The notes below the pieces were generated by a model that saw nothing but the letters and a program-made list of their open reading frames with translations, searched no databases and was not told the origin of the DNA. The translations under genes and the position numbers were made by a program. A stretch of 64,000 nt of DNA, taken from Methylorubrum extorquens (GTDB taxonomy: Bacteria > Pseudomonadota > Alphaproteobacteria > Rhizobiales > Beijerinckiaceae). The stretch is taken from assembly GCF_024169925.1 (NCBI RefSeq), contig NZ_JALJXF010000001.1, forward strand, positions 2,920,001 through 2,984,000, given 5' to 3'. Of the stretch, positions 1-8,294 are shown in pieces. Within the stretch, counting starts at the first letter, position 1, and the number at the start of each line of letters is the position of its first letter.

Positions 1-61
1 GCCCGCGTGAGCGGGCGCGCGCCGGTCTCGCCGGATCGCCAAGGGAATCGTCCGCGCCGCG

Positions 62-1435
62 ATGCTGTTCAACTCCTTCGTCTTTCTGCTCGCCTTCCTC
101 CCGGCCGCGCTGGTGCTGCACGCCGCCGCCGAGCGCTATCGGCCGCAGGCGCGGCTGCCGCTTCTCGTCGGGCTGTCCTTCGTCTTCTACGCGTGGTGGG
201 ATTGGCGCTTCCTGCCGCTGCTCCTCGCCTCCATCGGCGTGAACTGGCTCGTGGCCCGCGCCCTGCCGCGGGACCGCACCGGCTGGCTGTTTCCGGTGGC
301 GCTCGCGGGCAACCTCGCGGTGCTCGGCGCCTTCAAGTATCTCGGCTTCCTCACCGATCTCGCCGACCTGATCCCCGGCATCGATCTCCCGCGGATCGAT
401 CTCGCCCTGCCGCTCGGGATCTCGTTCTTCACCTTCCACCACATCATGTACCTAACGGACCTCAGGGCCGGGCGCGCGCCGGCCTTCGGGCTCACCCGCT
501 ACGCCCTCTACATCGCCTTCTTCCCGCAGGTTCTCGCCGGCCCGCTCGTGCGCTGGAGCGAGATCATGCACCAGTTCGAGGAGCGCCCCTATGCGCGCCC
601 CGACGCCGCCGAGCGGATCGGGCGCGGGTTGATGCTGCTGACCGTGGGCCTCACCAAGAAGGTGTTCCTCGGCGATCCGCTCTCAGGTTACGTCAACCCG
701 GTGTTCCAGGCGGCCGCCGCCGGCAAGGCGGTGACGATGGCCGAGGCGTGGCAGGCGACGCTCGGCTTTAACTTCCAGATCTATTTCGACTTCTCCGGCT
801 ACACCGACATGGCGCTCGGCCTCGCGCTCCTGTTCGGCATCGTGCTGCCGCAGAATTTCGACGTGCCCTACCGCGCCACTTCGCTGCGCGACTTCTGGCG
901 GCGCTGGCACATGACGCTGTCGCGCTTCCTGCGCGACTACCTCTACATCGCTCTTGGCGGAAACCGCCGCGGCCTCGCGATGCAGGTCGGCGCGCTGTTC
1001 GCCACCATGACGCTGGGCGGCCTCTGGCACGGGGCGGGCTTGACCTTCGTCGCCTGGGGCGCTGCCCACGGTGTGGGCCTCGGGGCGGGTGTGCTCTGGC
1101 GCCGGGCGGGCGGACGGCTACCGCATCTCCTCGGCTGGGCGCTGACGGCCGGATTCGTGATCCTGACCTGGGTTCTGTTCCGTGCATCCTCGTTCGAGGC
1201 GGCTTTGGCGATCTACAAGGGGCTGTTGGGGTTGGCCCCCGCGGGAACGGGCTTCAAGTGGCGCACCATCGCGATTGCCGCCGCCGTCGCGATGATCGGC
1301 CCCACCGCCTGGGCCGCCGTGCACCGCCTGCCGCCGAATCGCTGGCTCGCCGCCGCCTTCGGCCTGTTGTTCGTCGTCGTGCTCCTCAGGATCGGGGACG
1401 ATGCGAACTACGAATTCATCTACTTCCAGTTCTGA
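62..1435 (+). CDS. MBOAT family O-acyltransferase (AlgI-like)
   Basis: A 457-residue polytopic membrane protein of the MBOAT family, close in layout to AlgI, which passes acyl groups across the membrane for O-acetylation of polysaccharides. Hydrophobic segments run through the whole chain. The family core is visible around residues 240-340: FDFSGYTDMALG, then RDFWRRWHMTLSRFLRDYLY, then GGLWHGAGLTFVAWG, whose His is the invariant MBOAT histidine. Start is the ATG at 62. One base separates its stop from the next gene, which encodes an SGNH-like protein; this pairing is usual for AlgI-type systems, where the periplasmic partner completes transfer. The acyl acceptor cannot be read from the sequence. 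Confidence 0.9.
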   Translation: MLFNSFVFLLAFLPAALVLHAAAERYRPQARLPLLVGLSFVFYAWWDWRFLPLLLASIGVNWLVARALPRDRTGWLFPVALAGNLAVLGAFKYLGFLTDLADLIPGIDLPRIDLALPLGISFFTFHHIMYLTDLRAGRAPAFGLTRYALYIAFFPQVLAGPLVRWSEIMHQFEERPYARPDAAERIGRGLMLLTVGLTKKVFLGDPLSGYVNPVFQAAAAGKAVTMAEAWQATLGFNFQIYFDFSGYTDMALGLALLFGIVLPQNFDVPYRATSLRDFWRRWHMTLSRFLRDYLYIALGGNRRGLAMQVGALFATMTLGGLWHGAGLTFVAWGAAHGVGLGAGVLWRRAGGRLPHLLGWALTAGFVILTWVLFRASSFEAALAIYKGLLGLAPAGTGFKWRTIAIAAAVAMIGPTAWAAVHRLPPNRWLAAAFGLLFVVVLLRIGDDANYEFIYFQF

Positions 1436-1436
1436 G

Positions 1437-2456
1437 ATGGCATCCGTCTTCGGCAGTACTGGGCCGCGGGAATGGGCGGCCTTCGCGCGCCTGTTCGGGC
1501 GCACCGCAATCGGCCTCATCGCGGGCTACCTCGCGCTCGCCTTCCTGATCGATCCCTACGACAGCGGGCGCTCGACCCTATTCTCTGCCGGCGCCGTGCG
1601 CCCGCAGGGCCCGCGCACCGCCGCCGCGTCACGCGGGCGCGACCCGGCTTTCGCGGGGGCGGTGTTCGGCAATTCCCACATCCAGCTGATCGAGCCCGCG
1701 CGGCTTACGGCGGCGACCGGCATTCCCTTCGTTCAGCTCTCCGTGCCCGGAACCGGCCCCGGAGAGCAACTCGCACTGCTCGGTTGGTTTCTGCGCCACC
1801 ATCCGGCGCCGAAGGCCGTGATCCTCTCCGTGGACGACGCGTGGTGCACCGGCGATCCGGCGCTGCCCAGCGACAGGCCGTTCCCGTTCTGGCTCTACAG
1901 CTCCGATCCGCTCTCCTATCTCCGGGGTCTCCTGCGCGTGTCCGTGGCGCAGGAGGTCGCCGGCCGCGTCGGCTGGCTCGTCGGCGCGCGCGCCAGGCGC
2001 GCGGTCGCCGACGGCTGGTGGGACTACGAACTAGATTACCTGAGGTTCGGTGCCCTCGATGACGAACGCGCCCGCGCCGCGCGCGAAACACCGGTCCCCG
2101 ACGTGGTCGCTCCGGGCAAGGCCGGGCCGGACTTTCCCGCCGCGGACCGTCTGGCCACCGCCCTCGCCGCACTGACGGCCGAGACCGCCGTGGTCATGGT
2201 GTTCCCGCCGGTCTACGCCGCCGGCCTCCCCCGGCCCGGCACGCCGCGCGCCCACGCCGAGGCTGCGTGCCGGAATGCAGCGGCGGCGGCGCTGCAGCGG
2301 CACGGACGCAGCGCGCTCATCGACGCGCGTCGCGAGCGGCCGGCCCTCCACGATCCCGGCTTGTTCTTCGATCAGACCCATTACCGGCACGCCCTCGCCC
2401 GCCCCCTGGCTGACGAGATCGCCGCCGCCCTCATCCGGCTGCGCGGTGTGCCCTGA
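1437..2456 (+). CDS. SGNH-hydrolase-like partner of the MBOAT protein (AlgX/AlgJ-like role inferred)
   Basis: A 339-residue protein with one N-terminal membrane segment (about residues 18-36) and a periplasmic body. GNSHIQ near residue 78 fits block I of SGNH-type acetyltransferases and esterases, with Ser as nucleophile. FFDQTHY near the C-terminus supplies the D-x-x-H pair. The ATG at 1437 is chosen because it follows the upstream stop by one base; an in-frame ATG at 1401 would overlap the MBOAT gene. Close coupling suggests the two proteins acylate one envelope glycan. The family assignment rests on these short motifs and on context, so function is inferred. Confidence 0.72.
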   Translation: MASVFGSTGPREWAAFARLFGRTAIGLIAGYLALAFLIDPYDSGRSTLFSAGAVRPQGPRTAAASRGRDPAFAGAVFGNSHIQLIEPARLTAATGIPFVQLSVPGTGPGEQLALLGWFLRHHPAPKAVILSVDDAWCTGDPALPSDRPFPFWLYSSDPLSYLRGLLRVSVAQEVAGRVGWLVGARARRAVADGWWDYELDYLRFGALDDERARAARETPVPDVVAPGKAGPDFPAADRLATALAALTAETAVVMVFPPVYAAGLPRPGTPRAHAEAACRNAAAAALQRHGRSALIDARRERPALHDPGLFFDQTHYRHALARPLADEIAAALIRLRGVP

Positions 2457-2710
2457 AGCGGGATGGCCTCATCGTCGAACACATCCCTGCCTTCGAGAGC
2501 AGCGTACACCGTGCGCCTGCGACAGCGAATTCGCCGGCTCAACCTGATGTCGGGTCGGGGGCCACCTAAGCGTGTCGTCTTTGCCGCATCGCGAGAGCTT
2601 TTTACGCGAGATCGTGCGAGGCGGCATCCGCGCGTTGTAGAGCTTGCCCGGCTCGATTATAGCCTCGCCGACGATCGCCGCTAACCGGCAGGGAGCGCGA
2701 GGATAAGACG

Positions 2711-3130
2711 ATGGCGAAGGTCACGATCGAGGACGGCTACAGGCCCTCCGACGACGAGCCCTTCATGAATGAGCGGCAGCGCGAGTATTTCCGGCGCAAG
2801 CTGCTCAATTGGAAGAGCGAGATCCTGCGCGAGGCGCAGGGGACTCTCACCGCGCTTCAAAGCGAGAACGAGAATCATCCGGATATCGCCGACCGCGCCT
2901 CCTCGGAGACGGATCGGGCGATCGAGTTGCGGGCCCGCGACCGCCAGCGCAAGCTGACGAGCAAGATCGATGCGGCCCTGTCCCGGCTGGAGGATGGCTC
3001 CTACGGCTTCTGCGAGGAGACCGGCGAGCCGATCTCGCTCAAGCGACTCGATGCGCGGCCGATCGCGACTCTGTCGCTGGAAGCGCAGGAACGCCACGAG
3101 CGCCGCGAGCGCGTCTATCGCGACGACTGA
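2711..3130 (+). CDS. dksA: DksA/TraR-family RNA polymerase-binding regulator
   Basis: A 139-residue DksA homologue that would enter the RNA polymerase secondary channel and act with ppGpp in the stringent response. The coiled-coil tip region is followed by the C-terminal finger region GSYGFCEETGEPISLKRLDA. Only the first of the four cysteines of the classical C4 zinc finger is present, so this is the zinc-independent form. I recall such forms being common in alphaproteobacteria. Start is the ATG at 2711, preceded by GGGAGCG about 15 bases upstream. It stands alone, with a partial intergenic repeat downstream. Another alarmone-linked protein is encoded inside the urease operon of this window. 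Confidence 0.92.
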   Translation: MAKVTIEDGYRPSDDEPFMNERQREYFRRKLLNWKSEILREAQGTLTALQSENENHPDIADRASSETDRAIELRARDRQRKLTSKIDAALSRLEDGSYGFCEETGEPISLKRLDARPIATLSLEAQERHERRERVYRDD

Positions 3131-3165
3131 CCCGGCGCGCTCCGGCGTTCCTCAGCGCTGTCCCG

Positions 3166-3227
3166 CCTCAGGTGCCGCGCAGGCTTGCTGATGCGGTTCC
3201 CGTTTGGATCAAGCGGAAACCGTATCA
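3166..3227. repeat. Partial copy of composite intergenic repeat
   Basis: About 62 bases beginning CTCAGGTGCCGCGC and ending in the palindromic half AAGCGGAAACCGTATCA. They match the second half of the element at 54525-54631 and, inverted, that at 35117-35224. The imperfect palindrome pairs GCGGTTCCCG with GCGGAAACCG. It lies between dksA and slyX, which converge here. Confidence 0.75.
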
Positions 3228-3361
3228 CCCCACCGATCGACCGCGGTGCGACCCTGCACGGGGATAGCAGTACGGCGCGGGCCGATATCAGCATTCGCGC
3301 TCGCCCGGCCCGATAGGCGGATGCAGGTCGCCCTCCCCTGCCCGCACGGAGCCGACCCGCA

Positions 3362-3580
3362 TCAGTAATGCGGTGGTGGCGGCTCCGGTGCGCCGCTGGC
3401 GCTCCGGAAGGCGCTGTCCTCGACTTGCTCCTGCAACCGGCCGAGCTGCCGGGTGAGCCGGTCGATCACCTTCCACTGCGCGGTGATGGCCGCGTTCAGA
3501 TCCTCGATCACGGTCTCCTGCTCGGTCAGCCGAATTTCGAGACGTGCAAGGCGATCGGTGTCGGGCGGAAGTTCGCTCAT
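3362..3580 (-). CDS. slyX: SlyX family protein
   Basis: A 72-residue protein made of one coiled coil: LEIRLTEQETVIEDLNAAI followed by a heptad-rich stretch through residue 50, ending PEPPPPHY. This matches the small SlyX family in length, coiled coil and terminal proline/histidine tail. Its molecular role is unknown. The ATG at 3580 is preferred because it begins at the family's usual N-terminus; an extended start at 3661 would add 27 residues with no coiled-coil character. Confidence 0.85.
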   Translation of the reverse strand: MSELPPDTDRLARLEIRLTEQETVIEDLNAAITAQWKVIDRLTRQLGRLQEQVEDSAFRSASGAPEPPPPHY

Positions 3581-4018
3581 CGCCCAATCATGCCTGGAGC
3601 GGCCGCTGCCTGACAACTGGCTCTGACGAAAGGGGTGGATGAACCCCGTCCCGTTCACCATCGGATGCGAGCATGAGCGTTATGCTCCCTCGGAATGGCT
3701 ATCAGATGAGGGCCGGACTCATACGGTCTGAGATCGCGCCGTCGAATTCTATCTCATGTTGGTGTTGGCATCTTGTTCGTGTGCCGACATGACTGTCGTG
3801 TATAGATTTTGTCGATGATCGGGCTGGCATTGGCCGAATTTGCCCGAAGTCGATCCCCTTCGATCTCAAGAAAAGTATGATCGGACCAACCGTAAATCCC
3901 AGTGGCTTGTGTTCGCATTTGAGCGCTCGATCCGCCAAATAGCCCGCTGAATTTTTGGAAAAATCGAAGAAATCTCGATGTTTTCCCTTCAGGGTCATGA
4001 GGCCAGTGTTGCGCAACG
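3581..4018. other. AT-richer intergenic region, no supported gene
   Basis: This gap between slyX and the PilZ-type gene is markedly richer in A/T than its surroundings, especially 3700-3990. Two overlapping minus-strand frames of about 100 codons exist (3702-4025 and 3754-4059), but neither has a recognisable domain or a convincing ribosome site. It may hold the promoter of the downstream gene or be transferred DNA. Confidence 0.4.
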
Positions 4019-4609
4019 ATGACACATGGCACCATGATCGAGCGTCCAGCCTCCAACATTCATACGGTGTTTCTCCCTGCGCTCTGTTGGAGCCGGCGGC
4101 AGCCCGACTTCTACGCGGTGACGCAGGATCTTTCGCGGGACGGAATCACTTTCCGCTCGGCTTCCGATCCGGCGATCGATGAGCCGCTCACCTGCAGCAT
4201 CCGCTACATCGGGCAGATCGAGGCCCGCGTCGTCAGCAGCGGTGACAACCTGTTCGTCGTCCGCCTCATGGCATCCCGGCAGCGGGCGGCCGAGGTTGCC
4301 CGCACCATGCTGGCGCTGGCCCGCGAGCAGGGGCGGACCTTCGAGGCGGAGCGGGCGCATCCGCGGATCAACCCGGCGCGCAAGGACGTGCTCGTGACCC
4401 TCGACGACGGTCGCGTCCTGCCGGGTCGGCTCATCAACATCTCGGCGTCCGGCGCGGCACTGGCGCTCGATCACACGCTCGCGCGCGGGGCGCGCATCAC
4501 CATCGGCGGCACGGCCGCGCAGGTGGTGCGCATCTTCCGCGACGGCATCGGCGCCGCCTTCGTCTTTCCCTTCGATCCGGGGCAGGTTCATGCCGGGATC
4601 CGACTCTGA
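4019..4609 (+). CDS. PilZ-domain-like protein, probably tandem
   Basis: A 196-residue soluble protein. The second half (about residues 115-190) has PilZ-fold features: an arginine-containing lead-in, DVLVTLDDGRVLPGRLINIS, then the signature-like SASGAAL. The first half has a parallel segment, TQDLSRDGITFRS, suggesting a degenerate second PilZ unit. PilZ domains bind cyclic-di-GMP, but the usual RxxxR switch is not clear here, so ligand binding is uncertain. Start is the ATG at 4019; a second in-frame ATG at 4034 is possible. It stands alone, 87 bases before ilvA. Confidence 0.65.
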   Translation: MTHGTMIERPASNIHTVFLPALCWSRRQPDFYAVTQDLSRDGITFRSASDPAIDEPLTCSIRYIGQIEARVVSSGDNLFVVRLMASRQRAAEVARTMLALAREQGRTFEAERAHPRINPARKDVLVTLDDGRVLPGRLINISASGAALALDHTLARGARITIGGTAAQVVRIFRDGIGAAFVFPFDPGQVHAGIRL

Positions 4610-4696
4610 CGGTGCAGCCTCTCCCCTCGCATCCCGGCCGCGGAAGGACTAAGTGCCGGGCGTGCCCTGCCCGATGACGCGGCCGAAAGCCTGCCC

Positions 4697-6229
4697 GTGA
4701 CCGACTACATCAAGAAGATCCTCTCCGCCCGCGTCTACGACGTGGCGATCGAGAGCCCCCTCGATCCGATGCCCCGCCTGACGAAACGGCTTGGCCGCCC
4801 CGTGCTGCTCAAGCGCGAGGATCTCCAGCCGGTCTTCTCGTTCAAGCTGCGCGGCGCCTACAACAAGATGGCGTCGCTGCCGAAGGAGCGGCTCGAGAGC
4901 GGCGTGATCTGCGCCTCGGCCGGTAATCACGCGCAGGGCGTGGCGCTGGCCGCGGCCAAGCTCGGCGTGCGGGCGGTGATCGTGATGCCGCGCACGACGC
5001 CTGCGATCAAGGTCGATGCCTGCCGGGCGCGGGGCGCCGAGGTGGTGCTGCACGGCGACGCCTTCGACGAGGCTCTGGCGGAGGCTCGGCGCCTCGAAGC
5101 CCAGTGGGGCCTGACCTTCCTGCACCCGTTCGACGATCCCGAAGTGATCGCCGGACAGGGTACGATCGGCATGGAGATCCTGCATCAGCATACCGGGCCG
5201 ATCGAGGCGATCTTCGTGCCGATCGGCGGCGGTGGGTTGGCCGCCGGTATCGCCACCTTCGTGAAGTACCTGCGGCCCGAGACGAAGGTGATCGGCGTCG
5301 AGCCGGACGACGCTGCCACCATGTCCGAGGCGATCCGGGCGGGCGACCGGGTGATTCTGCCGAGCGTCGGCCTGTTCGCCGACGGCGTCGCGGTGCGGCA
5401 GGCCGGCGAGGAAACCTTCCGCCTCTGCCGCGAGCATCTCGACGCAGTCATCACCGTCGATACCGACGCGATGTGTGCCGCCGTCAAGGACATCTTCGAC
5501 GACACCCGCGCGATCTCCGAGCCGTCGGGAGCGCTGAGTCTGGCCGGGGCCAAGGCCTGGTCTGCACGGAACCCCGGCGCCGGGCCGCTGGTGGCGATCT
5601 CGTCGGGCGCAAACCTCAACTTCGACCGTCTGCGCCATATCGCCGAGCGGGCGGAGATCGGCGAGGAGCGTGAGGTGCTGCTCGGCGTCACCATCCCCGA
5701 GCGGCCCGGCGCCTACCGCGCCTTCATCGGGGCGCTCGGCCCCCGCGCGATCACCGAATTCAACTACCGCTACGCGCAAGGCAGTGACGCGCGCATCTTC
5801 GTCGGCATCAACCTGCCCGGGGGCAAGTCCGAGAAGCGCGACCTGATCGCCGCCCTGGAAAGTGCCGGCTACCGTGTCGCCGACATGAGCGATAACGAGA
5901 TGGCCAAGGTCCATGTCCGCTACATGGTGGGCGGGCGCGCCCAGGGGCTTGCCGACGAGCGGCTCTACCGCTTCCAGTTCCCCGAGCGGCCGGGCGCGCT
6001 GATGAAGTTCCTCGAAGCACTCGGCGACGGCTTCAACATCAGCCTGTTCCATTACCGCAATCACGGCGCCGATTACGGCCGTGTGCTCGCCGGGATCGAG
6101 GTGCCGGCGGTGGAGCGCGCCCGTTTCGACGCCGCCCTCGAAGCGCTCGCCTATCCCTATGTCGACGAAACCGACAACCCGGCCTACCGGCTGTTCCTCG
6201 ACAATGGCATCGGCGCGGCCGGCCACTGA
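4697..6229 (+). CDS. ilvA: Threonine ammonia-lyase, biosynthetic
   Basis: A 510-residue PLP enzyme that deaminates L-threonine to 2-oxobutanoate, the first step of isoleucine synthesis. The catalytic domain fills residues 1-320. The PLP lysine lies in FSFKLRGAYNK, SAGNHAQG follows, and the glycine loop that holds the cofactor phosphate is PIGGGGLAAG. The C-terminal 180 residues hold two ACT-like regulatory domains (ERPGAYRAF and ERPGALMKF), the usual site of isoleucine/valine control. Length fits the long IlvA form. The start is a GTG at 4697, giving MTDYIKKIL; no nearer ATG fits the family N-terminus. Confidence 0.95.
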   Translation: MTDYIKKILSARVYDVAIESPLDPMPRLTKRLGRPVLLKREDLQPVFSFKLRGAYNKMASLPKERLESGVICASAGNHAQGVALAAAKLGVRAVIVMPRTTPAIKVDACRARGAEVVLHGDAFDEALAEARRLEAQWGLTFLHPFDDPEVIAGQGTIGMEILHQHTGPIEAIFVPIGGGGLAAGIATFVKYLRPETKVIGVEPDDAATMSEAIRAGDRVILPSVGLFADGVAVRQAGEETFRLCREHLDAVITVDTDAMCAAVKDIFDDTRAISEPSGALSLAGAKAWSARNPGAGPLVAISSGANLNFDRLRHIAERAEIGEEREVLLGVTIPERPGAYRAFIGALGPRAITEFNYRYAQGSDARIFVGINLPGGKSEKRDLIAALESAGYRVADMSDNEMAKVHVRYMVGGRAQGLADERLYRFQFPERPGALMKFLEALGDGFNISLFHYRNHGADYGRVLAGIEVPAVERARFDAALEALAYPYVDETDNPAYRLFLDNGIGAAGH

Positions 6230-6284
6230 CGCACCGTCCCGCCGGGCGAGGGCCGGCGGCGACCGATACGCCGGAGAGGACCGG

Positions 6285-6557
6285 TCACGCCGTGGCGGGT
6301 GCGGGCTGGCTGCGGAACAGGGCCGTGCAGCCGGCATCCCGGTGCATGCTCAGGATCGAGGCACGGTCGATCTCGGGATGCTCGGCGAGAACGCGGCGCA
6401 CATCCTCCACGACCTTGTCGTAGCGGTGGGCGTCGAAGTTCTTCTCCAGTGGACTGACGGCGATATAGGCCTCGACTACGAGCACCCGTTCGGTGCGCTC
6501 CTTGGTGACATCGACGGCGATCCAGGCCGATTTGACCAAGCGGTTGGCGGCGAGCAT
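6285..6557 (-). CDS. Hypothetical protein, 90 residues
   Basis: An unrecognised small soluble protein with a mixed helix/strand pattern: WIAVDV, then VLVVEAYIAVS, then a charged helix around DKVVEDVRRVLAEH. It has no signal peptide or membrane segment. The ATG at 6557 is preceded on its strand by GGAGG at good spacing, which supports translation. It faces ilvA tail to tail. Confidence 0.6.
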   Translation of the reverse strand: MLAANRLVKSAWIAVDVTKERTERVLVVEAYIAVSPLEKNFDAHRYDKVVEDVRRVLAEHPEIDRASILSMHRDAGCTALFRSQPAPATA

Positions 6558-6866
6558 GGGACGACCCTCCGATGCCGCCGCGTTGTCCGGCGGCTTTCGA
6601 AGACGAGCATGTACCGCGCCGAAGAGCTTGCCAAGGGATTCCCAGGTCGAGGGTAGCGTAAATCCTCACGGATCCTGCGGAAACCGTCCCGGAACCGGTG
6701 CGGAAACCATCCCGGTCCTCGGCCGGCTTCGACATGAGCGTCGCACGCCGACCGTGATTGCAAGACATCCGCGCTGCGGTGGCCTGATTGTGCACTGGGG
6801 CTCCGTGCGAGGGAATCGAGCGCGTGCCCCATGGAATCGGCGCTTCCCCTGACCTCTCCCGTCACA
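6558..6866. other. Intergenic region without a supported gene
   Basis: This stretch lies upstream of the 90-residue gene and downstream of another small minus-strand gene. Only short frames without domains are present. It should carry the promoter of the 90-residue gene, but no clear boxes stand out. Confidence 0.4.
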
Positions 6867-7094
6867 TCAAGAGTCGGAGACGATCCGCAGGCCGCCGTAT
6901 CCGTTCGGCCGGGACGGCGGCGCGTAGCTTCCCGTGCCGTCCTCCGCGTCGGCTGTGGCCGATCCCTTCTTGCGCCCCTTCATCAGCGTCGGGCGTGCGA
7001 TCCACCGCACCACCTTGTCGCCGTCGTATCGCCCGGTCCGCCGCTCGTCCCTGCGCAGGACCCAACGCGGATGAACCGCCCCATTCCTCATCAT
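6867..7094 (-). CDS. Small basic hypothetical protein
   Basis: A 75-residue protein beginning MMRNGAVHPRW, strongly basic in its first half (RRDERRTGR, LMKGRKKG) and polar/glycine-rich at the end. No domain is recognised. The double ATG at 7094 and 7091 follows a purine-rich GAGGGGGACGAG stretch that can serve as a ribosome site. The coding call rests on that site and on an amino acid composition less arginine/alanine-heavy than typical shadow frames. Confidence 0.45.
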   Translation of the reverse strand: MMRNGAVHPRWVLRRDERRTGRYDGDKVVRWIARPTLMKGRKKGSATADAEDGTGSYAPPSRPNGYGGLRIVSDS

Positions 7095-7652
7095 GACTCG
7101 TCCCCCTCGGGGGGGCACCGCGCCGCAGCCGGCGCCCCCTTGGCGCGCCCCGGTCTCACTGCGGCCCGTTCCCCTCGGGACGTAGCAGGCAACGATTTCG
7201 GGACAATTGCATCCTCCAAATTAGGGATATCCGGCATCATTTGCACTTAAGTAGCCGCAGGCATCTCTAATGACATTTCTGAGCTTCGCAGCGCATGACG
7301 GCCCGCCCGTCACCGCATCCGACCCGGCGTGCACTCAACGCAACATTTGACGCAACATGCTCGCAAACAGCCAAGGCTAACCCGCTTCTTGCGAAACGTG
7401 AGATGTCGTGAGGGGAAAGATGCCGAAGATCGTCGTCGCCGCCTGGGCCGCCTCGATCATTCGGATCGTATACTGCCTTGTTCCATGCCTCCCGGCACTC
7501 GGCGCTGTACGGCAGGCTCGCTCCGAGGATGGCGGTTCCGTCGGCAGGCGGGGCCCGGTCCGGAGCACGACGCGCCCGCCGGATGCGCCACGAGGCCTCG
7601 TGCCGTTCCCGCTGGCCCACCGTCGTTCTGTCCTGCACGGCGTGACGCGGCC
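7095..7652. other. Long intergenic stretch, AT-rich in part
   Basis: No convincing gene. Positions about 7190-7290 are relatively AT-rich and could contain a promoter. The overlapping frames between 7329 and 7733 lack recognisable domains, apart from the small hydrophobic tail described separately. Confidence 0.4.
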
Positions 7653-7733
7653 ATGACCCTGTTCGTGATCCTGCTCGCCTGCAACCTCGCCCTCGGTCTG
7701 ATCTTCTCGCTGATCGCCGCATCGGTGGAGTAA
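7653..7733 (+). CDS. Possible 26-residue single-pass membrane peptide
   Basis: ATG at 7653 opens a frame encoding MTLFVILLACNLALGLIFSL and six more residues, almost wholly one membrane helix, ending at TAA. No strong ribosome site is seen, and the frame is also open upstream. It is listed because of its uninterrupted hydrophobic helix and position just before a VanZ-like membrane gene. Confidence 0.3.
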   Translation: MTLFVILLACNLALGLIFSLIAASVE

Positions 7734-7816
7734 ACCTGATCGGCGGCATCGGGGCTTCCACGGCGCGCTCGACCGGCATGCTTGACCTTGGTGCCGGCTT
7801 GCGCGCACGAGATCCT

Positions 7817-8161
7817 ATGCTGACGCTTGTTCGCCTGATGGCATGGATCGTGGCCATCGGCCTCGTCGCCGTGACGCTTTCGCCGCTCGAGGCGCGTCCG
7901 GTCCTGGCTTCGCCGACCCTGGAGCGGGCCGGCGCCTACGCGCTGTTCGGCTTCCTGCTCGTGCTCTCCTATCCGCGACGTTGGGGATGGGCGCTCGTTG
8001 CGGCCGTCGCGCTCGCCGGGGGGCTTGAGGCGGCACAGGGCCTGACCGTGAGCCGGCATGGCCGGCTCGTCGATTTTCTGGTGAAGGGCGGCGCGGCGGT
8101 GGCCGGAGGGCTCGCGGCGCAGGGGATGCATCTCCTGCTAGCCCGCCGCGCGGCGCGATAG
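7817..8161 (+). CDS. VanZ-like small membrane protein
   Basis: A 114-residue membrane protein with about four hydrophobic helices. It resembles the VanZ-like family: TLSPLEARP after the first helix, ERAGAYALFGFLLVL in the second and GGLEAAQGLTVSRHGRLVDF, where the conserved E..Q....R...D pattern sits between helices three and four. The role of these proteins outside vancomycin clusters is unknown. The ATG at 7817 (MLTLVRLMAW) begins the first helix; an ATG at 7778 would add 13 polar residues. Confidence 0.7.
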   Translation: MLTLVRLMAWIVAIGLVAVTLSPLEARPVLASPTLERAGAYALFGFLLVLSYPRRWGWALVAAVALAGGLEAAQGLTVSRHGRLVDFLVKGGAAVAGGLAAQGMHLLLARRAAR

Positions 8162-8162
8162 A

Positions 8163-8258
8163 GCATCGTCCCGAAAGGTGGTCCCCGGCTTTCGGAAAAA
8201 GACGATGCAAAATTAGAAGGCTAAAGCATCGTCCCGAAAGGTGGTCTCCGGCTTTCGG
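8163..8258. repeat. Two tandem copies of a palindromic intergenic repeat
   Basis: The first copy (8163-8208) is a nested palindrome: outer arms GCATCGTC/GACGATGC and inner arms CCGAAAG/CTTTCGG. The second copy (8226-8258) repeats the left outer arm and both inner arms but lacks the right outer arm. They lie between the convergent VanZ-like and ugd genes and could act as a bidirectional terminator. A related element is at 53158-53190. Confidence 0.75.
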
Positions 8259-8294
8259 GCTGTTGCTCCGCGGACGGATCGAACGACGGCCGGG

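Noticed and set aside
2463..2684. A 73-codon plus-strand frame before dksA
   Set aside because: No ribosome site, domain or plausible composition; treated as intergenic.
3702..4059. Two overlapping minus-strand frames of about 100 codons
   Set aside because: Both are possible only because the region is AT-rich; no motif or ribosome site favours either.
4649..6337. A 562-codon minus-strand frame opposite ilvA
   Set aside because: ilvA on the plus strand has complete catalytic and ACT-like motifs; the opposite frame is compositionally biased.
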